Source: Hericium rajendrae (lineage: Eukaryota > Basidiomycota > Agaricomycetes > Russulales > Hericiaceae). From it: a DNA stretch of 64,000 nucleotides. Of the stretch, positions 51,101-62,284 are shown in pieces. The translations under genes and the position numbers were made by a program. The notes under the pieces were generated by a model. It searched no databases, was not told the DNA's origin, and worked only from the letters and a program-made list of their open reading frames with translations. The stretch's first letter is position 1. Every line of letters begins with the position of its first letter. The stretch is taken from NCBI GenBank assembly GCA_033439255.1, contig CM065878.1, forward strand, positions 1,426,001 through 1,490,000, read 5' to 3'.

Positions 51101-51563
51101 AGGAGAAGGGGATGTAACCAAAGACGCTAGATCGACACATACGAGGCGCCTTGTGTACTTACCGATCAAGCGAAAAACAAGCGCTGGGCAGAAAGACTGC
51201 GAGCTAAGAGAAAGGCTTTGGTGAACGAGGATACAGAGGTCTGCGACGAGTGGGATGCAAAACAAACGGTCAGCAGCACCGGCAACTCACCGGCGACTAG
51301 ATAAGAGCGTCTACTCAAGTATAGGAACAACTTCCGCGAACAAGATCAGAATGCGATCTCCGAGACCTGGAAGCAAGTGTTGTCTGGTTCAAGTCTGGTT
51401 AGTGAATGGTTTCCAACCGCCAATATTTGTCATCTGCCCCTGTCCCAGCGCTGATTTGCCTGCTTCGCAGCCCAGCCGGCCCCGCGCATCTTTAGCTGAC
51501 TGAAAAGGCCAGCGCGCGCAGTGTGCGTAGGTCGACCATCTTTTCGACGACAGAACCATCATC
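48192..51563. other. Gene-poor region with unidentified coding relics
   Basis: 3.4 kb where I can support no complete gene. Several short stretches look once-coding. On the minus strand: 48486-48770 (SHTDGGVGTLYSTTRVELVP), 48967-49224 (MFVETEPDSQVCGYTADCSR), 49570-49800 (QFGHIWFPMLTGLETGWSRW) and 50207-50446 (VAPTFGVGNFHGEHLIGG). On the plus strand: the stretch listed separately at 50888-51221. None matches a family I know, and they do not join into one gene. The part from about 51230 should include the promoter of the Zn2Cys6 gene. Confidence 0.4.
50888..51221 (+). CDS. Possible coiled, basic protein fragment
   Basis: Plus-strand reading VVHLDIEERKNAELSRLRAE, a GTAAGT donor at 50971, then FHLRALLASLEADDLQKKKK and a basic tail ending RERLW at TGA 51219-51221. 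The charged helix pattern is plausible for coding DNA. No start or upstream exon could be fixed. Low confidence. Confidence 0.25.
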
Positions 51564-54500
51564 ATGCCGCCAAAGACGACCGACAAGGAGAAAAACGGCG
51601 ACGAGCCGCCCAAGCAGCGTCGCCGGCCTGGGCGCGTCCCGGTCTCGTGCGCCGAGTGCCGTCGGTGCGTAATTGTTGCTTTGCGTCCTGTAAGACCATC
51701 GGCATTTACGCCTCTGCCTTGCCCGTTCTATAAATCGCATCCGCGTTTCTGCAGTCTTAAACTAAGATGCGATCGGAAAGTAAGCCTTATAAACCGAGCG
51801 GCGGGAATCACGCCCGGCTCATCGTGGTTCGGGTGCGCAGGTGCCTTGCGAGACGTGCACGAAGAGGGGGTGCGCGTCCATCTGTCCGAACGGTGCGTCT
51901 TGTTTATATGCGGCCCTGCACCCGCGCTGAACCCCTACAGGGTCGCTCACGACCGGCAAGGCGAGCAACCGGCACGTTCCTCCCATATGTGGCGAGCGCG
52001 CGTGTGCTGAAGCTGCACTGCAGGAGATATGTTTTGGCGAATACGGAAGAGCTTCACGCGCGCATCGAGCATCTCACTACGCGCGTGGGCGAGCTCGAGA
52101 CCGCGCTACGTGCGCTGCAGAGCACTGTCGCGCCCGACATGGAGCACCCCTTGTTGAAGGAGGAGCTGTTGTTGTCCTCGAAGCCGAGAATCGAACGGGA
52201 GTTCGTCGAGGTCAAGTCCGGGGCAGCAGAAGGCAGATACAGACGAGGAGGAAAGTGTTCTGAACGCGTTTGGTGAGCACGACCTGTTTCTTTCTCAAAT
52301 GGTGGATTAGAACGTGTGTTAGGCACGATGAGCATCGGATCCAAGGGTGCTACGAGGTTCTTCGGGCCGACAGCACGATGTGAGGTGAGTTCATTACCTC
52401 GGTTCGTGACATACTATTACTCACCCCGCTCAGTTCCTCATACAGGTGTGCATGCCGTCCCGCAGCCATCTGTTTCGAACTAATACCGTTTCAGGCCTAC
52501 CAGACAATACCCCCGAATGCCTTCTACTCCGTTACGCGACTTGACGAGCGAATACTGTCCGTGCCATTCCCCGAAGCCGAGCGCGAAGATGTGAACGACG
52601 ATATCCGCCAGCTCGTCTGGAGCTACCTACCGCCTCTATCCGAAGCGTGCAGTCTCTGCGAACTGTACCTCGAAAAGAGCTCATTCACGTACGTCCGTTG
52701 TATACCTTCCCAGTTTCCATTCACCAATCCCGCATGCAGATTCTCGTCCATCACACGCAAGCAACTCTTCGACGAGATCCTCAGCGTCATATATCGCACC
52801 GGGTACGTATGTCCCTTCGCATCTCGCGCTCTTGCGCTGACCAGCTGCGCAGCCCCCTCGACGACAACACGAGCTACCACGCGCTCAGCCTGCTCTTCAT
52901 CATCTTCGCGATCACGAAGATCTTTGACATGAGCTGTGAGAACTGGCAGGTCGAGGCGCACGAGTATTTCCTGCTCTCCCGCGTCGCGCTGACGTTCGAA
53001 TCGCCACTGCGGACGACGACGGTGGTTGCCGTCCAGGCGATGGTGGGTTCCCGCCTCTGCTGGAGCTTTCTATGGACAGTTGTTGATGTGCTGGTAGACG
53101 TATATGGCGCAATACCTCGACTACAGCGAGTCGAGTCTGTTGCCTTCCGGGTCGAGCAAGGCATGGCTGTATCTGGGTTATGCGGTCAAGCTTGCGCACA
53201 GTGTACGTGGTTCTTTGTTCATCTGACATTGTCACACACTTATCTTATCACCACCGAGCAGATGGGTCTGCGTACGTTCCTTGCAATCCCTCGCCCCGGA
53301 TGTATTTCTTAACCTGTAGCATAACTAGATTTGAATGCAGGGCGATGGAAGCTATGCGGGGAGGAGACCGAGCGGCGGAACCGCGTGTTCTGGCATCTCT
53401 TTGCGATCGATACGTGGTGTGTGAGTGCTATTTCTCCTTTCACTCCACGTCTGGAATAAGGACTTGACGCTATTCATATAGAGTTTCGGCTTTGGGCGAC
53501 CGCCGAGCACCAACCTTACCTTTATCGACTGCGACCTCCCCACCGACCACGAAGAGCACATCAATGAAGACGGCACCAAAGCCATGAGCTGTGCGTCCGC
53601 CGCCCATTCTGTCTCCAGCCTAATACTTATATCCATGTAGTTCACCATTGGAACTTTTTGTACAGCCAGCTGCTGTACAACATCATGGTCACGGCGTTCA
53701 GCGCAAAGGCCCCGCAGTACATCGCGATTATGGAGCTTGACCGCCAGGTCCGCGACGTGTCGACGCCGGAGTACCTCACGCTCAGCGACACGGCCGACGC
53801 CATGCCCGCCGAGATCGCGTGCCAGCGCTGGATCATCCATTCAAACAAGGAGTGGAGTACGTGCTTGTTCTCCTCCTCGGTAAGCCAGCTGGCTGACTGA
53901 CTGGCACGTTCAGCGCTGCTAAACGTGCATCGCGCGTATTACGCGGTCGCGCTGCGCGAGAAGCCGACGGATCTGCTCAAGCACAAGTACGGTCCGTCGG
54001 TGATGGCGACGTACCGCGCGGCGTACCGCATGATCGAGGGCGCGGAGATCGCGCTGCGTAGCGTCGATCCCATTTGGTACCGCTCGAATTTCGCGTGCTC
54101 CAAAATCTTGTCTGCAACGGTGCGTCCTGCGTTTCTGCATTTTCTCAGCGGTGCTAAGCAGGCGTTTAGATCGTGGTATGTCTGCTCGTGTGCAATGCGC
54201 CCAGCTCGGAGCTCGCGCCAGCGTCGCTGGAGGTGCTCGACAGAGCTGCTACATTTTTCGAGTTCGCGGCGAGCAAAGGCAGCTGGCCTGCAAGCGAGAG
54301 TCTGGTGAGCCCCCGACCCACTTCCTAGCATGTTCGACGCTGACCATGCGCAGGCCTTCGTGCATAACCTGCAGCGGCAGGGCCACGAGGCAATGGATAA
54401 GACAAAGACGCACATCCGCTCGCCGCTCAGCGCGGCGGAGCTCGAGCGCCTCGGCGGCATGACGCAGCTCGTCTCGCAGCAGCCGCTCGCAGCCCCCGCT

Positions 54501-54836
54501 CTCGTCCCCGAGGCGCTGCGCGTGCCCGTCTCCGCCCCCGTCGCCCCTACCGCCCCCGCGCCATCGCAACTCGCGCAGTCGACGATCCTGCAGGACCTGC
54601 AGTCGTTCATCCACCCCGCGATGCAGTACAGCAATTTCTTCGAGCCCGCGCCCGCCGCCACGGCGCCAGCGAGCTTCGCGCCGATGCAGCAGGACGCGGC
54701 GTTCGGCGGCACGGGGGCGTTCGATTTCGCGGATAGCTTTGCGCAGCCGAGTATGTTTGTGCAAGAAGACGTGCAGCAGACGCCGTATATCCTCGATGCG
54801 ACATGGCAAGATTTTGTGCAGCAGCTGGGGTTCTAG
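51564..54836 (+). CDS. Zn2Cys6 fungal transcription factor
   Basis: Fungal-specific DNA-binding regulator. ATG at 51564 gives MPPKTTDKEKNGDEPPKQRR. The zinc cluster is spread over three exons: SCAECRR, LKLRCDRK and VPCETCTKRGCASICPN, that is C-x2-C-x6-C-x5-C-x2-C-x8-C. A short coiled coil follows (NTEELHARIEHLTTRVGELE, TALRALQSTV). The middle fungal_trans domain shows SYHALSLLFIIFAITKIFDM, YFLLSRVALTFESP, AWLYLGYAVKLAHSMGLH and ERRNRVFWHLFAIDTWSFGF (the ERRRRVFW-type signature), then GRPPST and DCDLP. The C terminus is Ala/Pro-rich with PFxxF-type activation-like residues, ending WQDFVQQLGF at TAG 54834-54836. At least ten introns. Target genes cannot be told from the sequence. Confidence 0.93.
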
Positions 54837-55176
54837 TGTGTAGATATAGAGTATCGTGTAATGTAATTTGTGTAGAATAATGATCGCCCCTTGCTTGCTC
54901 GTGCTCCATGTTTTGTCTATCGTGTGCCGGAGGTTTGAAAGTAATAGTCGATTTGTTATCGATACAGTATGTCGCGGGAGTGCGCGCCTGGTCGCGTCGT
55001 CGTTGGAGTCGCATCATCGTCCATGACGCACGTTGCAAAATTTGCCGCCCGCCGACTTCCGGATAGCTTCACGTTTTCATTTCGCGTTCGAGCAGGTTTG
55101 GGCTCACCACGCACGTATTATTCTATGAACCAATCTTAACGTCTGTATCCTGTCTGTCTCCCCCTCGACCGGAACC
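54837..55176. other. Intergenic
   Basis: 340 bases: 3' UTR of the Zn2Cys6 gene and promoter of the phosphotransferase gene. Nothing else seen. Confidence 0.4.
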
Positions 55177-56949
55177 ATGGGCTATATACCTCACCACGCT
55201 CTCAAAAACCTGCAAAATTACAAGTACCACGGCGTCGATAAGTACGTGTCCTGCCGACGTGACCATTTCCCCAGCTCACCGTTACGCTACAGATCCCTGC
55301 TGTCGAACTACGTGCTCAATCCGTACTGGAACTGGCTCGTGACCCTCTGGCCGACATGGGTCGCGCCGAACATGGTGCGTCCACCCCACCCTTCCCTCTA
55401 TTAGCGTATTTTAAGCATGGGCATCGCACCAGATCACGCTCACGGGCCTGTCCCTGGTCCTGATCAACTTTGCGACGCTGCTTTACTATGACCCGACGCA
55501 CGTCGGGGAGAAAGGCGGCGCGGGCCTGCCGCAGTGGGTTTACTTCACGCGAGTACAGTGTCCCTTCGTGTGTGCGCGTGTGCGGTGCTGATACGGCATG
55601 CAGCTGGGCGGCAGGTCTGTTTATGTACCAGAGCCTTGATGCTATCGATGGGTAGGTGGTTTGTTTGCGTTGTATGGATCGGGGCTCATATGGGATCGCA
55701 GAAACAGGCAAGGCGGACGGGGATGGCGGGGCCGTTGGGGGAGATGTTCGATCATGGTGTGTGTGTTCTTCTCGAGCAGTGGCGGGTGATACTGACGATG
55801 CCCAGGATGCGATGCACTTAATACGACGGTATGGCGGGAACTCTTTTATCTGACGTGTGCTGAGTTCTCGAATAGCTGGAGGTGATTCTCGTTTCGGAGG
55901 CACTGAACCTAGGCCGGTCGTGGTGGACCGTGGCATCGCAGGCTGCGACGCTCGCGAACTTCTACCTCACGACGTGGGAAGAGTATTACACGGGTGAGCT
56001 ATGTTTCCGACGACGCCTCGGCTTCGCTGAACATCGTTTAGGTCATCTCTACCTGGGTCATTTCTCCGGGCCTGTGGAAGGCATTCTCATGATTGTGCTC
56101 ATCTATATCCTTACTGGGATCTACGGTGCGTCTACATTCCAAATGATAGATGACCATGACGCCAACGCCATTGTAGGGCCTTCGTTCTGGGACCAGAAAA
56201 TACTGACAGTGACGAGACTGGAGGATGTAGAAGCGATTGCATCTCGGATACCCAACATCCCACTGAACGTGGCCTTCATGATATTTGGCGCATGCGGTGT
56301 CGCACTCAACATCATCACCAGGTAGCCTCTTCATTTCGCCGTTCGTTTACTGCTCATCGTTCATCGCCATCCAGCTACATAAATGTGTATACCTCCCATC
56401 GCGCATCCGGGCAGGCCCTATATAAGCCGCTGCTGTACCTGCTGCCGTTTCCGGCCTCGGCGATCGCGCAGCTCCTATGGATGAACCACCCCAAATTCTC
56501 CAACTCGGACATCATGCACTCGCCCGTGTTCGTGCCCTTCCTCTGCGCATGGGGCCTGCTGTTTGCGCACCAGGTCGGCCGCATTATCCTCGCGCACGTC
56601 ACGAGCCAGCCCTTCCCGTGGTGGGACAACATGTTCATCTGGAGTGTGCTCGGTGCGATCGACGCCAATCTGCCATTCCTGATTGGCCGGTACGTTCGAT
56701 CGTTGTGATGCCTATTCTTTCCCCTGCTGACGTTACGCTAGTCCGCCGCTCATCCAAAACTCGCCTGAGAATACCGCGAAGTTTGTATACCTGACGCTCG
56801 TGGTGACGTTCCTCTCCTACGCGCATTTCGTTGTAGCCGTCATCAACGACATGACGAACTATCTCGGCATCGCGTGCCTCACGGTGCGGAAGCGGGATGC
56901 GAGGGGTGTCTGGCGCAGAGCTGGTCCGTCGAGCGAAAAGAAAATCTAA
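55177..56949 (+). CDS. CDP-alcohol phosphotransferase (choline/ethanolamine type)
   Basis: Integral ER membrane enzyme of the Kennedy pathway that joins CDP-choline or CDP-ethanolamine to diacylglycerol. ATG at 55177 gives MGYIPHHALKNLQNYKYHGV, then DKSLLSNYVLNPYWNWLVTL and WVAPNMITLTGLSLVLINF, the usual N terminus. The catalytic CDP-OH-P motif DG-x2-AR-x8-G-x3-D-x3-D is present as DGKQARRTG, MAGPLGEMFDHGCD, split by introns near 55653-55706 and 55759-55802. Then TWEEYYTGHLYLGHFSGPVE, ILMIVLIYILTGIYG and several further membrane helices (LNVAFMIFGACGVALNI, VFVPFLCAWGLLFAHQVG, FVYLTLVVTFLSYAHFVV). The tail is basic, ending SSEKKI at TAA 56947-56949. About seven introns. Choline or ethanolamine preference cannot be read here. 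Confidence 0.93.
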
Positions 56950-57218
56950 AAGGCGCAGGTGCTTCACGTAGATACCTGACCTGTGCCACGTCATTTACGC
57001 ATCATGATCTGGGACGAAGAATATCTGAGCACTAGATAGATTAGATTTACCATAGACCCAACAATGCCCTGATGTTATGTTGTTTTGGGCAGCGATTGTG
57101 CAATGGCGACATGGTGACAAGTGGTTGCCGAGAAATGTGGATGAAGAGATCAGGGTGTCCGGGGATCTTGACTGTTACGATAATCATTATCGAGTCACGA
57201 GAAAAGTTGTTGCACCGA

Positions 57219-59370
57219 ATGCTTTCTCGTCTTGTACGCGCTCCCTCTACCCATCGATTCCTCCTTCCACGCACTGTACATATACCACCCACCCTCACAC
57301 CCAGACGCGCACGGTACCACAACATGGTCTCGGTCGAAGAGCTCACGCGGGAGATCGAGCAGCAGTCCAAGACATACAACGAGCTCCGTCAGCAGAGCGC
57401 GGACGCAGGCGCGGTCGATGAGGCGCGAAAGAAGCTGGGCGAGCTGAAGAAGGCGCTCGCGCTCGCATCGGGCGCGGGCAAGGATGGCGGCGGGAAGAAG
57501 AAGGAGCGGCTGCTGCTCAAGACGGCGAAGGTGCGTGCGTGCGCCTTTGCAAAGGCGCGTCTGATGCTCATCCAGCGCGCCGCAGGGCACGCGCGACTAC
57601 GGCCCCGGCGAGATGTTCTGCCGCGAGCACGTCGAGCGCATCGTCAAGGAGTGCTTCGTGCTGTACGGCGGGTGCGCGCTCGACACGCCCGTGTTTGAGC
57701 GCAAGGACATCCTTGCGGGCAAGTATGGCGAGGACGCGAAACTCATCTTCGATCTGGAGGACCAGGGCGGCGAGCAGCTCGCGCTGCGGTACGACCATAC
57801 TGTGCCGCTGGCGCGGTATCTGGCGATGGGCGGCGCGACGGTTACGCAGTCGAAGCTGTGGCAGGTCGGAAAAGTGTACCGAAGAGATAACCCCGTCATG
57901 TCCAAGGGCCGTATGCGGGAGTTCTCACAGGCTGTGAGTATGTGAGCTGCGCCTCGAAAGTATGACTGATGATGAGGATGTATAGGACTTCGATATTTGC
58001 GGTCAATGGGACACTATGATCCCAGATGCCGAATTGATCAGCTTGCTCTGCACGATTCTCTCGAGATTAGACGTCGGAGAGTTTACAGTCAAGGTAGGTC
58101 AAACATTTTCTTATGATATATGTCCGCTGACCATCTTTCAGATTAATCACCGAAAACTTTTGGACGGCATCTTTGAAGTGTGCGGTGTCCCTTCAGAAAA
58201 GATCCGTCCCATATCGTCAGCAGTAGACAAGCTGGACAAGCTCCCTTGGGCTGATGTGAAAAAAGAGATGACAGAAGAGAAGGGCTTAGATCCTTCTATG
58301 GCGGACAAAATTGGCGAATACGTCAAGCACAAAGGTGTGCTCATCCATCGTTGTAGCTGTATGCAACCACATTAACATGAATCAGGCGGACGCGAGCTTC
58401 TTGCACGACTACTTGAGGATCAAACGCTGACCGCAAACGCAAGCGCAAAACAGGGACTCGACGAGATGGTCATCCTTCTTGATTTCCTCGAGGTTTACAA
58501 AATCTTGGACAAGGTATGTCCTGTCCCTTCACGAAACGCGAATAATCTGCTGATAACGGAGTAAAGGTTTCCTTCGATCTCTCCCTTGCGCGAGGCCTCG
58601 ACTATTACACTGGCCTCATCTACGAAGCCATCGTCGAAGCGTCCGCGCCCCCAGGCTTCAAACAGGCCGACGCAAACGCAGGTGCCAACCTCCCCAGCAT
58701 CGCGCCCGCGCCCAAGAAAAGGGCCGCGAAGAAGGCCGGCGCGGGTGAGGAGGAGGAGGAAGTCGAGGACGCGAACGTAGGTGTCGGCTCGATCGCGGCG
58801 GGTGGGCGGTACGACGGGCTTGTGGGGATGTTCACGAGCGCGGCCGCGGGCGAGACGAAGAAGGGCCTGCCGTGCGTCGGCGTGAGCATCGGACTCGACC
58901 GCATCTTCGCGCTCATGTGGCCGAAGTGGGTCGAACGCGGGATGCGGAGCAAGGAGACGATGGCGTACGTGATGGCGGCGGGCGACGGGCTCGTGAAGGA
59001 GCGGATGGGGCTCGTGCAGGAGCTGCGCGAGGCGGGGATCCGGGTGCGTTTGGTTTTGTTTCGTGTTGACGGCGGTTCGGGCGCTGACGTGCGAGCGCAG
59101 ACGGACTTTCTGGCGAAGAACAAGCCGAAGCTGCCGGCTCAGTTTGCGGCGGGCGAGCGCGATGAGGTGCCGTTCGCGATTATCCTGGGCGGGGACGAGC
59201 TCAAGGCTGGGCTGGTGACGGTGAAGGAGCAGAGGTGGCAGCTCGTGGACGGCAAGAAGTCGAAGGTCGAGTCGGCGGAGAAGGGCACGCAGGTGAAAAG
59301 GGCCGAGCTGGTGCAGTGGCTCAAGGATACGCAGACGTACAAGGAGTGGTCGAACGGGAAGTGGCTGTAA
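57219..59370 (+). CDS. HTS1: Histidyl-tRNA synthetase, likely dual cytosolic/mitochondrial
   Basis: Charges tRNA-His. Two in-frame ATGs: 57219 opens [20 protein letters not shown], an Arg-rich mitochondrial leader; 57324 opens [20 protein letters not shown], a WHEP-type helical domain (to about residue 50). One gene giving two products through alternative starts is known for yeast HTS1; here it is inferred. Class II core: [53 protein letters not shown], motif 2 [43 protein letters not shown] (histidine loop), [12 protein letters not shown] and [13 protein letters not shown] (motif 3). A Lys/Ala/Glu-rich insert ([20 protein letters not shown]) lies before AGGRYDG. An anticodon-binding domain follows ([15 protein letters not shown]). 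Stop TAA at 59368-59370. About six introns. Confidence 0.95.
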
Positions 59371-59543
59371 GCTGTGTATGTGTTGTGTGAGAGGTAACTT
59401 AGATCTGTCCATCGTCGCATTATTGATTAATAGACATATACCACTCGCTGAATGGGTTCGCAAAAATCCTTGGATCTCTATGTTTACATTCCCATTGATC
59501 CAAATTGTAAAAAGTGGACGATAGATACACAAATACGCCAATA

Positions 59544-60382
59544 CTAGTCTTCATCAGACCCCGAGCCAGAACCAGATCCTGAGCCTTCACCATCTAGAAG
59601 TGCCGAGCTTAGTATTGGCACCGTGAAATAGCAGGGCAGAGGAATAAGACACACCAGAGGCAACATCGTCCATGGAAACAGCGGCCTGCGCCTGCGACTT
59701 GCGCAGCATGTCCTTGATCTCTCTATCCTCTAGCGTATCGGACAGGAACGACAGCACAGTGTCTCCGTTCTTGTCCTTGAATCTGCATCCAGGGTCAGCG
59801 CATGGGATGGCTCGGAGCTGGGGCTTGCGCTCACTTGGTATCAGCGCCTGCCTCCAAGAGACTGTCTATGACGTGTTTCCGAAGCGCCTTGTTCTCTAGC
59901 TGGACTGCGAGAAGGAGAGGCGTGGCCTTCTCTAATCGGTTTATGGGGTCGACGTCGCAGCCGTCATGCTCCAGTAGTAGCTCCAGCACGTCGGTCGATC
60001 CGTGCGATACCCTGCGATTCAAAACATGGACGGATGATCTCTGAATGAAGCAAGCGTACTTACGCGTAGTGGAGAGCTAGTGGCCAAGATGGAGGTTATT
60101 GAATTTCTCGCGTGCATACGTCTGCTCAGCTACACACCTGTGTTTCCGAGCCTGAGATGCATCGGTATCACGATCTCAGGAGAGAAAGAAGGTCCTCACC
60201 CATCATGGAAGTTTATATCGTACCCTCCCTCGCTGAAGACTTCCTGCAGCAGGTCCTCATTATCCTCTCGCGCCGCGGCCAAGAGCCTCTGATCTAGACA
60301 GATGACCGATGGTTAGATCCGTGATGTAAACTAGACTCACTCAGAAGGCGTACTGTTATCCGCGCCTTTCGTTTCTTCGGAC
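59544..60382 (-). CDS. Small ankyrin-repeat protein
   Basis: ATG at 60382-60380 gives MSEETKGADNSTPSE. Exons then read QRLLAAAREDNEDLLQEVFS, a second part with LGNTALHYA, and VSHGSTDVLELLLEHDGCDV, NRLEKATPLLLAVQLENKAL and VIDSLLEAGADTKFKDKNGD, which make two to three ankyrin repeats. The C terminus has TVLSFLSDTLEDREIKDML, SMDDVASG and a Gly/Ser/Asp tail (DGEGSGSGSGSGSDED). Stop TAG at 59544-59546. About 200-210 residues. Comparable to yeast Yar1-type ankyrin chaperones in size and acidic Ser-rich tail, but that link is only suggestive. Confidence 0.82.
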
Positions 60383-60608
60383 ATGTTGCTCACGGGATAT
60401 AATTATGAGGGCGGACGTTGAGCAGAAGGCACTTTGAGATGGATGCAGTGCCGTTGTCCTCCGTGCCGGGGTAAGGGTACCGCTATTGTTTCCTAAAGCG
60501 GACGCTAAGATAGTTAAGCACCCGTGGGAACGTGCCCTCGTCCCCCTTTCACCAGGCCACAAATCCAACTATAGTCCTGTCTGAACCAGTCCCTGGAAAA
60601 AGAAAACA

Positions 60609-62130
60609 ATGGAAGCATATCACGAGCCTTATGAAGCTGCTTACGACCCAATGCCACAGCCTGTGAGTTTTTTTTTGGTTCTATGTGACCGTAAGTTGAC
60701 GAGAAACCAGGTAGAGAACGCGACCATGGTCGCGGAGACATTGGTCTCTATCGTATACAAACAACCCATAACGCAGCCCGACGGATCCATATTACAGACA
60801 GCCGTCAAAACCGGCGAGACTGACACTAGGTTCACAAAAGAGCCACACGACATTGTGAAAGAGCTCCGACTGCTGCGTTCGCTGTCTCATGCAAATGTCA
60901 TAACCGCCCTCGGTACTGTGCATTCATCTCGCGCTGACCCTGTTTTCTAGGTCATCAAAATATTGAATCACTCGTTCGATGAGCAGCGCTGTATTCAGAG
61001 CTTTTGGATGCCATACATACCCAATCCCTTGGCTACTTATTGGCCTGTCCAGCGTTCGCGCCTCGGTCGTACCGCGACATATCACCACAAGAGTTAGCCG
61101 AGCAAGTGGACGTCTTCCATGTGATCTCAAAATCTTCATATATCAGATCATCTCTTCCATTGCATACCTCCACGAGGCAGGCCGCGGCATCGCCAACCGT
61201 GACCTCAAACCCGGCAACATCCTGTTCACCGACGACGGCTGCATCAAGCTCATCGACTTCGGCATCGCGTTCCGCGAGGCAGACACCGACGAGGACCGGA
61301 AACACGACATCTGGCCGGAAAGCCCCAAGAAGATGTACTTCGAGGTCGGGACCGGGTTTGTTGCTGCACATTGCCGCCATGAGAAACGCTGATGCGTGCC
61401 CAGGTCCTACCGCGCGCCCGAGCTCCTCTTCGGCCCTAGCTCCTACGACGCGCTCGCGGCGACCGATGGAGCCTCGGCGCGACGCTCGCAGAGTTCTTCA
61501 CCACCCTGCGTCGACGGAGTCTTTCGGACGACGGCGACGACGACGACTGGGGCTCGACGAAACCGAGCGGGGGTCCGAGGACCTCACGCAGCCGTTCATC
61601 CTCGACACGCCGAAGTCCGAATGGTCGACCGTGCGCTGGGAGCGCTGTTCCCTCTTCGACTCCAGCCGTGGCGATCTCGGGCTCATATGGAGCATCTTCA
61701 AGACGCGCGGGACACCCACGTCAGAAAACTGGCCGGTAAGGCCCTCGTTCATAATTACGCGTGTCCGTCGTGGCGACCCCGCATTCCGTTGCAGACGTTC
61801 GGAGATCTCCCGGACGCGACGAAGATCTCGTTTGCGGAAGTCCAGGGCATCGACCTCGCGTCGATCCTACCTAATCTGCCGCCGCCGCCGCCGGGGTATC
61901 GAATATCAGAACGTCCGCAATTACCACATCTCCCGCCCGCGGATGCCGCGCCCACGCCGCAAGATCTTGTCCATCGATTCCTCGTGTATCCTCAATCATC
62001 GCGCCTCACAGCCGACGCGGCACTCAAGCACCCTTGGTTCACATCAGACGTTCCGCTGCTGTTGCCCCTTGAGGTGAAAAGTAGTGGCACGACACCTTCC
62101 GTGCCTGAGACATGGAGGGTAAAAGTTTAG
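60609..62130 (+). CDS. Divergent CDK-like kinase (Cak1/Csk1-like)
   Basis: ATG at 60609 gives MEAYHEPYEAAYDPMPQ. The N lobe has AETLVSIVYKQPI where a Gly-rich loop would be, then EPHDIVKELRLLRSLSHANV and IKILNHSFDE. The catalytic loop is GRGIANRDLKPGNILFTDDG, so the usual HRD His is Asn; then CIKLIDFGIAF, SYRAPELLFGP and RWSLGATLAEFFTTL. The C-terminal frame has KTRGTPTSENWP, FGDLPDATKISFAEVQ and LTADAALKHPWF, ending at 62128-62130. The lack of a GxGxxG loop and CMGC-like C lobe recall CDK-activating kinases Cak1 (budding yeast) and Csk1 (fission yeast). Two one-base-type frame breaks, near 61460 and at TGGGGC 61548-61552, separate good segments; assembly error or decay. Confidence 0.7.
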
Positions 62131-62284
62131 AAGGTTGGCTGCAAGTCATCATGAGCGCACGAGAGGATGAAAAGTAGAATAATCAATCATAGCGAATACG
62201 AGAGCCTACAATTACATATACATCTTAGACTACAAGGACACACAGCAGACACCCAAGGGAAGTTCATATTTTAGGATCTGTACG

